Source of the DNA: Gammaproteobacteria bacterium
GTDB lineage: Bacteria; Pseudomonadota; Gammaproteobacteria; S012-40
NCBI GenBank assembly: GCA_029881255.1
Contig: JAOUMY010000003.1
Span: 120,732 to 184,731 of the forward strand
Direction of reading: 5' to 3'
DNA: 64,000 nt
Below the pieces are notes generated by a model, which saw only the letters and a program-made list of their open reading frames with translations, was not told where the DNA came from and did not search any database. A program made the position numbers and the translations under genes. The number at the start of each line of letters is the position of its first letter. The stretch's first letter is position 1. Shown here in pieces: positions 17,325 to 26,277 of this stretch.

Positions 17325-18461
17325 TCACTGACTCCGCAAACTATCTACCAGTCCCAAAATCGTTTCGATTACACGCTGCACATCGGCATTAGTCATTGCC
17401 GGAAAGATCGGCAAACTGATAATTTGCCGAGACACCTGCTCCGCAACCACGCAATTCGCCGCTGGATACATCTCTTTGTAAAAGGGCTGCAGGTGGACCG
17501 GAAAATAGTGAACATTGACACCAATCTGCGCTTTGCGCAATTGCGCAAACAGTTCATCGCGATCAAGTTCACCATCGCTAATGCTTATGATATAGAGGTG
17601 CCAGGCATGACCTATCTCGCTTACCGTTGACAGCGGCGCAATACCGAAAACAGTGGAAAAAACCTCATTGTAGATCTGTGCAATCTCTCGTCGTCTGTCG
17701 ATAAAGTGTTTGAGTTTAGATAGCTGACTCAGCCCAAGAGCAGCATGAATATCACTCATACGATAGTTATAACCCGGCGCATGCATTTCGTAATACCAGT
17801 TATTCGACAATTCGCGCTGTTGACTGTCTCGCGACATGCCATGATTGCGAAACCGGCGCGAAAATTCTGCCAGCGATTTGTTGTTTGTGACCAACATTCC
17901 ACCCTCACCACAGGCAATAGCCTTGACGGGATGAAAGCTGAAAACGGTGATATCGGCCAGGGTTCCCACCGGCCTTCCTTTGTAGCTTGCACCCAGTGAA
18001 TGACAGGCATCGGCAACAAGAATCAAATTGTGTCTATCGGCTATTTTACGCAGCGCGTCATAGTCACAAGCTTGTCCGGCGAAATCCATGGCAATAATGG
18101 CGCGAGTGCGAGCGCTAATTCGTTGTTCAACGCTAGCGGTATCAAGCAACAAAGTGTCCGCATCGACATCCGCGAATACCGGCGTTCCTCCCTGATACAC
18201 AACACAGTTCGCGGTAGCGAGAAAAGTCATCGTCGGAACGATAACCTCGTCACCAGGACCAATACCAATACTGGCCATCGCGCAATGTAAAGCGGCGGTG
18301 CCACTACTTACAGCGATGGCGTATTCCGCACCACAAAACTTTGCAATAGCATCCTCAAACTGCGAAACCTTCGGTCCGGTCGTTAACCAGGGTGAGCGCA
18401 ATGTTTCTACAACGGCATCGATATCCTGCTGATCAATCGTCTGACGTCCGTAAGGCAACAT
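17325..18461 (-). CDS. pseC: UDP-4-amino-4,6-dideoxy-N-acetyl-beta-L-altrosamine transaminase
   Basis: A 378-residue DegT/DnrJ/EryC1-type PLP aminotransferase, the second pseudaminic acid step (4-keto to 4-amino sugar using glutamate). Residues 51-58 (V-S-S-G-T-A-A-L) bind the cofactor phosphate. D-A-C-H-S-L-G lies at ~151-157, and S-F-H-P-V-K places the PLP lysine at residue 180, followed by the glycine-rich G-E-G-G. Length and N-terminus (L-P-Y-G-R-Q) match PseC. It is 8 bases downstream of pseB, as in most pse operons. Product 4-amino group is normally acetylated by PseH, which is not seen here. Confidence 0.9.
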   Translation of the reverse strand: MLPYGRQTIDQQDIDAVVETLRSPWLTTGPKVSQFEDAIAKFCGAEYAIAVSSGTAALHCAMASIGIGPGDEVIVPTMTFLATANCVVYQGGTPVFADVDADTLLLDTASVEQRISARTRAIIAMDFAGQACDYDALRKIADRHNLILVADACHSLGASYKGRPVGTLADITVFSFHPVKAIACGEGGMLVTNNKSLAEFSRRFRNHGMSRDSQQRELSNNWYYEMHAPGYNYRMSDIHAALGLSQLSKLKHFIDRRREIAQIYNEVFSTVFGIAPLSTVSEIGHAWHLYIISISDGELDRDELFAQLRKAQIGVNVHYFPVHLQPFYKEMYPAANCVVAEQVSRQIISLPIFPAMTNADVQRVIETILGLVDSLRSQ

Positions 18462-18469
18462 AGGCGTTT

Positions 18470-19468
18470 TCAGAACCCCATTTGAGAGATCATGCGACGC
18501 AATTGGTCGACGTCCAGCCAGTCCTCGTTTTTTTCGCTGCTGTATTCAAATCCATTTGGACAACAGGTGCCACCTTTCCGGGCAGCCTTTTCCTTGCGTT
18601 CATTTTTTGGATCGATATAGGTGGGGTATATGATAAAGCGGTCTTGCAGTTCAATGGTGTAACGGGCGTCATCACGCGCCACCATCACTTCGTGTAATTT
18701 CTCACCCGGTCGAATACCGACGACGTTCAGTTCACACTCCGGCGCAACTGCGTGAGCTAGATCGGTGATTCTTACACTGGGTATCTTGGGCACGAAAATC
18801 TCGCCACCTTCCATACCTGTCATACAATCAAGTACAAACTCAACAGCCTCATCCAGGCTAATCCAGAAGCGTGTCATTTCCGGATCAGTAATGGTCAGCG
18901 CGCCAGTTTGCTTTTGACGCATAAACAAGGGCACCACGCTACCGCGACTGGCGACAACATTGCCATATCGCACCACGGCAAAGCGCGTTTTCTTTGTACC
19001 GCGATAATTATTCGCCGCGACAAACATCTTGTCCGCACACAGCTTGCTCGCACCGTATAGATTAATGGGATTGGCGGCCTTGTCTGTGCTCAGATTGATC
19101 ACCGTGCTGACATTGCAGTCCAGCGCAGCCTCAATAACATTGGCGGAACCGTTGATATTGGTCTTGATCGCTTCAAAGGGATTGTATTCACAGGTGTCAA
19201 CCTGCTTAAGGGCGGCAGCATGAATCACCACGTCTACTTGATCGAAGGCGCGATAAAGACGGTTCTGATCACGCACATCACCAATAAAATAACGAATATA
19301 GGGAAATTCTGACTTGGGAAAGCGCGCCGCCATCTCCGATTGTTTGAGCTCGTCACGACTGAAGATGATTAACTTGCGCGGACGAAATCGCTGAGTCACG
19401 ATTTCGACGAATTTTTGACCAAACGACCCGGTTCCCCCGGTCACCAAAACTACTTTGTCATTTAGCAT
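18470..19468 (-). CDS. pseB: UDP-N-acetylglucosamine 4,6-dehydratase (inverting)
   Basis: A 332-residue short-chain dehydrogenase-type enzyme for the first pseudaminic acid step (UDP-GlcNAc C5-inverting 4,6-dehydration). T-G-G-T-G-S-F-G (10-17) binds NADP. N-L-S-T-D-K (125-130) and Y138-x3-K142 supply the catalytic residues. The I-R-P-G-E-K-L-H-E segment near the C-terminus is characteristic of the FlaA1/PseB/CapD family. It heads the ten-gene leftward operon. The intergenic space to the divergent TPR gene is ~126 bases and holds only a weak promoter-like sequence. Confidence 0.92.
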   Translation of the reverse strand: MLNDKVVLVTGGTGSFGQKFVEIVTQRFRPRKLIIFSRDELKQSEMAARFPKSEFPYIRYFIGDVRDQNRLYRAFDQVDVVIHAAALKQVDTCEYNPFEAIKTNINGSANVIEAALDCNVSTVINLSTDKAANPINLYGASKLCADKMFVAANNYRGTKKTRFAVVRYGNVVASRGSVVPLFMRQKQTGALTITDPEMTRFWISLDEAVEFVLDCMTGMEGGEIFVPKIPSVRITDLAHAVAPECELNVVGIRPGEKLHEVMVARDDARYTIELQDRFIIYPTYIDPKNERKEKAARKGGTCCPNGFEYSSEKNEDWLDVDQLRRMISQMGF

Positions 19469-19594
19469 TCGGGTTTACGCCTTCCTTTTACTCAGTGATA
19501 GCGTCAGGCATAAAGTACCACACATTAACCGTATGGCGACATTTTTTAAACGCGAGCAAGCACTTCACTGGTCGAGAAATTGCTACTGAGGTTT

Positions 19595-21685
19595 ATGCGC
19601 CATATTCCAAACACCCATGCCAGCGGAGATCTGTTTCAGAAGGCCGTAGACCGATTTCGTCAGGGAGATCTGGAGCAGGCTCGTGGCCTGTGTGAAAAAT
19701 TGTTGCGCACACAGCCGAGCAACGTCCAAACGCTTCAGCTCTATGGCACTGTCTTGTATTTCGGCAAGACTCTGGACCAGGCCGCAACCGTCCTGCAAAA
19801 AGCCGTGAAGCTTCACGACAATAGCCCGGAAACACATAACACGCTCGGATGTGTCTATAAAGACAGCAACAGTGCAGAACTCGCTGAACAACATTTAAAA
19901 CACGCCTTAGCACTGCGCCCAAATTACGCTGCGGCAATGCTGAATCTCTCAATACTCTACATACAGACTAAGCGCCTAGCTGAGGCGATTGAATCGCTGA
20001 AGACGCTGGTTGGGCAAGAACCTCAGCACGCCAAGGCCAACTATCTGCTTGGCCAGTGCTTTCTGGATGGTGGTTTGTTACAAAACGCCATACACCACTT
20101 TCGAATCTGCTGGTCACTCTCGCCGCAGGACATCGACTTGAGCGCAAAGCTAGCAAGCCTTTACTTACACCAACGCATGTTTAACGATGCACGCAACGTC
20201 CTTGAACAAAGCAGTAGATATGCGCCTCAGGCCTTTCCCCTATTATTGCAATGGGGAAACCTGCATCTCGAAGAAGGTCGCCTGGACGAAGCAGAACATT
20301 TGTATAAGCGCCTGCTAAAAGAGAATGACAATAGCGAAATACTGCTCAACAATCTCGGTGTTATCGCCGAAAAGCGCGAACAATACGAGCAGGCAAACGA
20401 CTATTACCTGCGTTCGCTTGCAATCAAACCCGAATCGACGCTTACCTTGGTCAACCTCGGAAGAGTTGCCTGGCGGAAAAATGAATACCGCGCAGGACGA
20501 CAGTGGTGTGAAAAGGCGCTGCAACTTGCCCCAAATGATGTGGGAGCGAAGCTGTGTCTGGCCAACATCACCGAGTCAGAATCAGACATCTCCGGCGCTG
20601 AACAAATATTGCGCACCCTTATTGAACAGGATGGCGACAACTTCAAGGCCTGGTATAACCTCGGGAATCTGCTGCAACGACGCGGAGACCTGGTTCACGC
20701 GGCGCAATGCTATCGAGCAACGTCACGCTTGAATCCCACCTATGCCGATGCATCACTCAATCTCGGAATTGCATTATTAACTATGGGCCAGTTCGAGGAA
20801 GGCTGGCACCACTACTTTCACCGCCTGCGATTTCCGCCAGACGGTATTTGCCTGAGCCCGATTGGTCAACAGGCATCATATACCGGAAAAAAAATATTGC
20901 TGCTGCGCGCGCAAGGGATAGGAGACGAAATTCTGTTTCTGCGCTATGCCACGCTACTTGCCGAACAGGGAGCAACACTCACTTACTGCCCAAATAAAAA
21001 GCTACGCGCAATTATTGAGCGTTTACCGTTTATTGACTCGGTGCAAGATGAGAACAACCCCGATCAGCGAGGCCATGACTTTACATTTATGGTCGATGAT
21101 TTACCTTTGATAACCGGCTGCACCTCGAAAGATGACATGCCATCGCCGATCACATTTCAACCGTTGCCAGACAAAATCGTCCAAATCAAACACCGCCTAC
21201 TACCATACCAGGATGGCAAACCTATCGTCGGCCTGACCTGGCGCGCAGGCGCCCGAAAGGCAAACACCGGCTTCGAAAACGCACGCGTACTCAGCAAACA
21301 AATTGAATTGGAAAAATTCGCAGCGATGGTTCACGGCTTAGACGCGCACTTCCTCATTCTTCAACGTGATGTGGAAACCCAGGAACTTTCCACATTGGCA
21401 GAATTACTCACTGTACCTGTTCACGATTTTTCAGACCTAAACGATGATCTGGAAGGAATGATCGCACTACTCGCGCAACTCGACGACTATATCGGCGTGA
21501 GCAATACCAATATGCACTTGATGACAGCAATAGGCGGCAGCGCACAGGTTTTGGTTCTCTTTCCACCGGATTGGCGTTGGATGTATAGCGGCGATAGCAC
21601 GCCCTGGTGTCCCGGTTTTCACATTCTTCGCCAGTCGCCCGAAGGGGAGTGGCCCGCGCTTTTTCCACTGGGACACAAACACTGA
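19595..21685 (+). CDS. TPR protein with GT9-like C-terminal domain
   Basis: A 696-residue protein, probably cytoplasmic. About eleven tetratricopeptide repeats fill residues ~10-390, with recurring A-x2-L-x3-G, N-L-G and A-x3-Y-x3-L positions. The C-terminal ~300 residues have L-L-R-A-Q-G-I-G-D-E-I-L-F-L-R-Y, V-G-L-T-W-R-A-G and Y-I-G-V-S-N-T-N-M-H-L, resembling heptosyltransferase/GT9 donor-site motifs. This TPR plus GT-B layout recalls O-GlcNAc transferase, but homology to that enzyme is not claimed. The ATG at 19595 follows GAGG; an upstream TTG at 19580 is less likely. It is divergent from pseB and close to flagellin genes, so a role in flagellin glycosylation is inferred. Confidence 0.75.
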   Translation: MRHIPNTHASGDLFQKAVDRFRQGDLEQARGLCEKLLRTQPSNVQTLQLYGTVLYFGKTLDQAATVLQKAVKLHDNSPETHNTLGCVYKDSNSAELAEQHLKHALALRPNYAAAMLNLSILYIQTKRLAEAIESLKTLVGQEPQHAKANYLLGQCFLDGGLLQNAIHHFRICWSLSPQDIDLSAKLASLYLHQRMFNDARNVLEQSSRYAPQAFPLLLQWGNLHLEEGRLDEAEHLYKRLLKENDNSEILLNNLGVIAEKREQYEQANDYYLRSLAIKPESTLTLVNLGRVAWRKNEYRAGRQWCEKALQLAPNDVGAKLCLANITESESDISGAEQILRTLIEQDGDNFKAWYNLGNLLQRRGDLVHAAQCYRATSRLNPTYADASLNLGIALLTMGQFEEGWHHYFHRLRFPPDGICLSPIGQQASYTGKKILLLRAQGIGDEILFLRYATLLAEQGATLTYCPNKKLRAIIERLPFIDSVQDENNPDQRGHDFTFMVDDLPLITGCTSKDDMPSPITFQPLPDKIVQIKHRLLPYQDGKPIVGLTWRAGARKANTGFENARVLSKQIELEKFAAMVHGLDAHFLILQRDVETQELSTLAELLTVPVHDFSDLNDDLEGMIALLAQLDDYIGVSNTNMHLMTAIGGSAQVLVLFPPDWRWMYSGDSTPWCPGFHILRQSPEGEWPALFPLGHKH

Positions 21686-21767
21686 CCCATTTAACGGCGC
21701 ATTTTTTGTACGGTATGAATCACGACCAACGTCGCTTTAGCCTACACCACCGAACTGGTAAGACTGA

Positions 21768-22637
21768 ATGACCATACACCAACCAATCTACATAGTCGGC
21801 ATGCATCGCTCAGGCACGTCTATGCTTACCCGTTTGCTGGAGCGGGCGGGACTCTTTGTCGGATACAATAAAGAGGGCAACAACGAAGCGATTTTTTTTC
21901 TCCAGCTGAATGAGTGGATGTTACGGCAGGCCAATGCCAGCTGGGATAATCCGTACAACTTTCAATTTATCAACCAAGAGCTCGAGGAATATTTCGTTGA
22001 GGTACTGCAAGCACAATTAAGGGCAAATGCGCCTGCGGCTTTTTTAGGCCCTAATCTGGCAACACAACACCCGGATCTACACCAATTGTCGTTCAGCTGG
22101 GGCTGGAAAGACCCGAGAAACTGCATCACTTTACACATCTGGAAACGAATTTTCCCTGATATGAAGGTGTTAAACATCTATCGCAATCCCATCGACATCG
22201 CCTATAGCTTGCACAAACGTGAGCTCAGCTACGCACAGCGTATGGAAGCGAGCCTGGTCGCTCATCCCGGTAAGGTTGCCACTGGCGAATTCAAACGCCA
22301 CCGATCTCCGCGGGTTTTTCATCTGCATGAGGGCGTAAAACTGTGGAAAGAATATTTACAACAGGTCGACAAACAGCGCGGGCTATTTTCTAGTGCTGAC
22401 TGGCGCGACGTACACTATGAAGAATTCCTGCAGAACCCCGTTGGGACGCTAACAGACCTGGTGCAATTTTGCGGCATGGATAACACGGTTATTGATATCG
22501 CTGAGTTGGCGAAAGACGTCAAGCAAGAACGGCGTTATGCCTTTACTCAGAACCCGTCACTAACAGCACTCTACAATGAGGTTCGCACCGACCCGCTGAT
22601 ACAATCGCTTGGATATGGAGATATCCCACTGGAATAA
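21768..22637 (+). CDS. Sulfotransferase family protein
   Basis: A 289-residue PAPS-dependent sulfotransferase. V-G-M-H-R-S-G-T-S-M-L (residues ~9-19) is the phosphosulfate-binding loop. L-N-I-Y-R-N-P-I-D-I-A-Y-S-L near residue 145 is the 3'-phosphate motif, and V-H-Y-E-E-F-L-Q-N-P later matches Sulfotransfer_1/3 proteins. No signal peptide or membrane segment is visible. It follows the TPR/GT9-like gene by 82 bases in the same direction. The acceptor is unknown; sugar hydroxyls of the flagellar or surface glycan are likely targets. Confidence 0.8.
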   Translation: MTIHQPIYIVGMHRSGTSMLTRLLERAGLFVGYNKEGNNEAIFFLQLNEWMLRQANASWDNPYNFQFINQELEEYFVEVLQAQLRANAPAAFLGPNLATQHPDLHQLSFSWGWKDPRNCITLHIWKRIFPDMKVLNIYRNPIDIAYSLHKRELSYAQRMEASLVAHPGKVATGEFKRHRSPRVFHLHEGVKLWKEYLQQVDKQRGLFSSADWRDVHYEEFLQNPVGTLTDLVQFCGMDNTVIDIAELAKDVKQERRYAFTQNPSLTALYNEVRTDPLIQSLGYGDIPLE

Positions 22638-22749
22638 CTCGGACAAAAGGTGCACATTGCTGAGGATCGAGGCAACAACATCGGAAAGTCTTTATCGGTA
22701 AAGTCAAATGGCGATAATTGACATCTCTTGTTTCGAGTTATAAAAAACG

Positions 22750-23757
22750 TCAGGCATTTTTTTTCAGGGCTTCACAGACTCTCATCCAGTGCCCAGCGAT
22801 CACTGCAGGTGAATGATGTTCCTGAATGAAACTCTGGGCATCGCGAATTCGCGTCGACAGGTTCGCTACATTTTCCCGCATATCTTCCAGACCACGTGTG
22901 ATACTTTCACCCACATACATCCACTGTGCAAACGGCTGATAGGCAGGTACGGGATGCGCCACGACGAAACGCCCTGCCCAGGCAGATTCGATTAGCCGAT
23001 TCGGACTCTTAACCGCACGACGTTCATCAGCGGTACTTGGAATTATGACGGCGTGACAGGCGTGCATTTGTCTGGGCATAGTATCCAGACTCCACTTTAC
23101 AAAAGTCATACGCAGCCCGCTGGTGGTGTGCGAATGAAAATCATGTATCGCTTTTTCCAGTCCCTTAATTGGCGAGGTCACTACACTCAGTTCCACGCGA
23201 CTATCGCGGGCAAAAGTCTCCAGCTCCGGAATCACTGATAGCAATGAGTCTATATTGGTATGACTGCCGAACCATAGAAGATTCAAGGGTTCGTCAATGC
23301 GAGAAAGCGCTTCGCCGCGTACACCTTCGTACGGATCGGAAATGACTTGAATCGGCACTTCACTATATTTTGCGGCAATTCTTGCCATTTCAGGCGTTGA
23401 CGCCACAATAAGATCGGCATGTTGCGCCATGTAACGATAAAACTCACTTTTGTTGCGTTCAAAGTGATTGTCACACAGGTCAAAAACGACGGATACACCC
23501 GCTTTTTTTACTCGGTTGAGCAAGCTCTTTGCGACCTTGTTAAAGGTCTTGCCGAAGATCACCACATCTGCGTGATTTATCTGTTCAAAAGAATGCTCAG
23601 TGGTGTTCTGATCAATATTCAGTAATTCGATTTGTGCACCGCGTGTTGACATCTCCATCGCGGGAATCGTCATCCGATATCGCGCACTGGCAAGATCGGA
23701 GTACGGCTTTCCATCAACGATGCTTATGTTTCCAGATGATAACCAGGCAATGTTCAT
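22750..23757 (-). CDS. Glycosyltransferase (GT-B, group 1-like)
   Basis: A 335-residue protein resembling group 1 glycosyltransferases. It begins M-N-I-A-W-L-S-S-G-N-I. Y-S-D-L-A-S-A-R-Y-R-M (residues ~19-29) matches a segment common in such transferases of surface-polysaccharide clusters. The C-terminal half has L-L-W-F-G-S-H-T-N-I-D-S-L and a late A-V-K-S-P-N-R-L-I-E-S-A-W-A-G-R-F-V acidic segment, consistent with donor binding. It is on its own between two rightward sulfotransferase genes. Donor and acceptor unknown. Confidence 0.7.
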   Translation of the reverse strand: MNIAWLSSGNISIVDGKPYSDLASARYRMTIPAMEMSTRGAQIELLNIDQNTTEHSFEQINHADVVIFGKTFNKVAKSLLNRVKKAGVSVVFDLCDNHFERNKSEFYRYMAQHADLIVASTPEMARIAAKYSEVPIQVISDPYEGVRGEALSRIDEPLNLLWFGSHTNIDSLLSVIPELETFARDSRVELSVVTSPIKGLEKAIHDFHSHTTSGLRMTFVKWSLDTMPRQMHACHAVIIPSTADERRAVKSPNRLIESAWAGRFVVAHPVPAYQPFAQWMYVGESITRGLEDMRENVANLSTRIRDAQSFIQEHHSPAVIAGHWMRVCEALKKNA

Positions 23758-24018
23758 TTGCAGTATCTCAACACATCATTTGTACCCAACTGTTTCCGCC
23801 TTTTTTCAATACTGAAATTTCACTACTAGCCATCCTACTCCAGTCAGCATTCATGCCAGGGCTGACGATTTATAAGCGCTATTCGCTGGTATTATCTGCA
23901 ATGCTCTCTAAAAGCCGGCGCGATAGCCCGGTCAAGATTTGCCGCTGAGTTGTCGATAACTTCCCCAGATGTATTGGAATCTGGATAGCAATAATTCAGT
24001 GCAACAGGCGGCAAGAAA

Positions 24019-25482
24019 GTGAACGTTCACACTCTACTCAAGGAAGCGGTAAAGGCGCACAAACAACGGAACCTCGCGGAAGCCGAGCAGTTGTACAAAC
24101 GCGTGCTTGCCATAGAGCCCAATAATGTCGATGCCACACATTATCTGGCGCTCATCGCCCAAGAGGTAGATCGGCACGATATTGCCGTTCAGTTGCTTGA
24201 AAAAGCACTTTCCTTTGCGAAAAATGATGCGAATATTCGATACAATCTGGCGCTATCACTACAAAAGCTTGAGCGCTTTGAAGATGCTCGTCATCACTAC
24301 TACGAAGCGATCAAACTCAATCCCTCGCTTTCTGTTGCCTACAACAATCTTGGCGTTATTTATCAGCAGGAAGGCTTGCACGACAAAGCCAGCGCGCTAT
24401 TTCAAAAAGCGATTAGCCTGGACTCAGGTTTCGCCGATGCCTATTTCAATCTCGCGCAAAGCAAGCGTTTTAGTGGCAGCCCTGAGATTGCGACAGAGAT
24501 TGAAAATCTACTTAAACAGAATGATCTTAAGCAAAACGAGGCGATCGCCTGTCACTTTGCCCTGGGAAAAATATATGACGATTTACAATTATATACCCAG
24601 GCTTTCGAACATTATCGTGAAGGTAATGACTTAAAGAACCAGGGATTCAACATCGAGGCATATCGCAAGTATGTCTACACCATCGAAAGCGTTTTCGACG
24701 CAGAATTACTGGCGCGCAGCAATCGCAATCATACGGCGATTGGCGAGCTGATATTCGTCCTCGGCATGCCCAGGTCGGGCACTACCTTAGTCGAACAAAT
24801 CATAGGCGCCCATCCCAAAGTCACGACTGGTGGCGAAATGGGGATAATTGGTAACTTTATCGATGAGATCGACCAGATAGTGGATGCCGCTGAACCCTAT
24901 CCACAATGTATTGCTGAATTGTCCAACGAAAAAATTCGCGAACTATCCGATCGGGTACTTATCGAGTTGGAACGCCGCCGCCCAGGATTTCTGGTTTTGA
25001 CAGACAAAACGCCCGTAAACTTTCTGCATGTCGGACTGATACATTTATTATTTCCAAAAAGCCGTATCATTCATTGCACACGCAACCCTCTGGACACATG
25101 TCTGTCTTGTTACTTTCAGAATTTCAATCGTCGCCATCATTACAGCAGCGACCTGAAAACACTCGGCCAGTTTTATCGTTTGCACGAGCATCTACTTGAA
25201 CACTGGAAAAACCTGTTGCCCGATCGCATACTCAGCGTCAACTACGAACAGCTGGTAAGTCACGGCGAGGAAGAGATACGCCGCATCATCGACCATTGCG
25301 GACTTGACTGGTCCGAGCAATGCCTGCATTTCGACAAGAACGCCAATAGTGTACGCACCGCAAGTAACTGGCAGGTCAGACAGCCTTTGTATAAGCGCTC
25401 AGTCAATCGTTGGGAAAACTACCGGGAATTTCTCGGGGAGTTGTTTGAAGGCCTGGATTTGGATCAAAAGCTGTTACTGTAA
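24019..25482 (+). CDS. TPR-containing sulfotransferase
   Basis: A 487-residue protein starting at GTG. About five TPR units occupy residues ~1-200 (for example A-E-Q-L-Y-K-R-V-L-A-I-E-P-N-N and A-Y-N-N-L-G-V-I-Y-Q). The sulfotransferase domain follows: F-V-L-G-M-P-R-S-G-T-T-L-V-E-Q-I (phosphosulfate loop, ~residues 246-261), the G-G-E-M acceptor-side segment, C-T-R-N-P-L-D-T-C-L-S (3'-phosphate loop) and a Y-E-Q-L motif. TPR-sulfotransferase fusions resemble tyrosylprotein sulfotransferase-type enzymes. The 3' end overlaps the convergent fliT by 19 bases. Its place beside the flagellin block makes flagellin or its glycan a candidate substrate; this is inference. Confidence 0.85.
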   Translation: MNVHTLLKEAVKAHKQRNLAEAEQLYKRVLAIEPNNVDATHYLALIAQEVDRHDIAVQLLEKALSFAKNDANIRYNLALSLQKLERFEDARHHYYEAIKLNPSLSVAYNNLGVIYQQEGLHDKASALFQKAISLDSGFADAYFNLAQSKRFSGSPEIATEIENLLKQNDLKQNEAIACHFALGKIYDDLQLYTQAFEHYREGNDLKNQGFNIEAYRKYVYTIESVFDAELLARSNRNHTAIGELIFVLGMPRSGTTLVEQIIGAHPKVTTGGEMGIIGNFIDEIDQIVDAAEPYPQCIAELSNEKIRELSDRVLIELERRRPGFLVLTDKTPVNFLHVGLIHLLFPKSRIIHCTRNPLDTCLSCYFQNFNRRHHYSSDLKTLGQFYRLHEHLLEHWKNLLPDRILSVNYEQLVSHGEEEIRRIIDHCGLDWSEQCLHFDKNANSVRTASNWQVRQPLYKRSVNRWENYREFLGELFEGLDLDQKLLL

Positions 25483-25772
25483 GACGATACGGCTTTCTTA
25501 CCCGTAGCCATACGCTGGCTTTCAGCGCGATGAGTTTCTCTGGCGCGCTGTCCCATTTGCAGAATAATCGCATTCAGCTCAGTCAACAGCTGTAGCTTTT
25601 GCCGAATCTGCTCCTGTTCAAACTCGCTCAACGAATCCATAGAAAAATCGGGAAGAATATTTTGTCTTTGTTGTTCTAATGACTCGACTTGTTCCCATTC
25701 ACCTACGGTTGCCATTTGCAGCATTTCATGGCTTAGCGTAAGCAAGGTATCGAGTTTCTGTTGACTGTCCAT
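25464..25772 (-). CDS. fliT: Flagellar export chaperone FliT
   Basis: A 102-residue, mostly helical and acidic protein. Its place directly after fliS (13-base gap) and its length match FliT, the FliD chaperone that also moderates flagellar gene expression in enterics. The sequence L-L-T-L-S-H-E-M-L-Q-M-A and W-E-Q-V-E-S-L-E-Q-Q-R match the FliT helical hairpin. AGGTGG lies seven bases before the ATG. It ends 19 bases inside the end of the convergent TPR-sulfotransferase gene. Identification rests on context plus helix pattern. Confidence 0.75.
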   Translation of the reverse strand: MDSQQKLDTLLTLSHEMLQMATVGEWEQVESLEQQRQNILPDFSMDSLSEFEQEQIRQKLQLLTELNAIILQMGQRARETHRAESQRMATGKKAVSSYSNSF

Positions 25773-25785
25773 GTGACACCACCTG

Positions 25786-26244
25786 TTACACTGCGCCTGT
25801 CACACCCGGTGAATCACCGGCCTGTTCCTCGGCAAGTCCCGCCTGAGCCTGTTGCTGGCTATCAATCTGCATCCAGGCCTCTTTAATCGTATTGATCAAA
25901 CTGGTAACTTCGTCGAGCTTGCGCACATCATTTTCGGCATTGGCCAATACCAGTGTCCGTTCCATGTAGTCATACAGCGCCTCAAGATTGCTTGCAATGT
26001 CACCACCTTTTTCAAAATCCAGACTTGCGCGCAGTCCGCCTACGATCGAAATAGCCCAGCTGATAAAGTTTCCCTTCTGTGAGATATCGCCCCTTTCCAT
26101 ATGCCCTTTGGCATTGGCAATTTTATCTAGTGCGCCTTCAAGCAACATCAGGATTAGCCGATGCGGGCTGGCATAGGCCGTACCCGAGTGGGCGCCAACC
26201 TTACCGTATGCTTTGATCGCACTATGGGCTTTTGGGGAACTCAT
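25786..26244 (-). CDS. fliS: Flagellin export chaperone FliS
   Basis: A 152-residue FliS, which binds the C-terminus of flagellin in the cytoplasm to prevent early polymerisation. The signature A-Y-A-S-P-H-R-L-I-L-M-L-L-E-G-A lies at residues ~23-38. I-S-W-A-I-S-I-V-G-G-L-R-A-S-L-D and Y-D-Y-M-E-R-T-L follow in the helical bundle. The last ~25 residues are a Gln/Ala-rich tail. An AGGAG sequence lies eight bases before the ATG. It is between fliD (33-base gap) and fliT. Confidence 0.92.
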   Translation of the reverse strand: MSSPKAHSAIKAYGKVGAHSGTAYASPHRLILMLLEGALDKIANAKGHMERGDISQKGNFISWAISIVGGLRASLDFEKGGDIASNLEALYDYMERTLVLANAENDVRKLDEVTSLINTIKEAWMQIDSQQQAQAGLAEEQAGDSPGVTGAV

Positions 26245-26277
26245 ATAACAACTCCTCTATACGACATCCTGGCTACA

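Noticed and set aside
13086-19468. Legionaminic or sialic acid operon instead of pseudaminic
   Set aside because: The C5-inverting dehydratase (PseB), PseC and a PseG-type hydrolase are present; no NeuC or LegG-type epimerase is seen.
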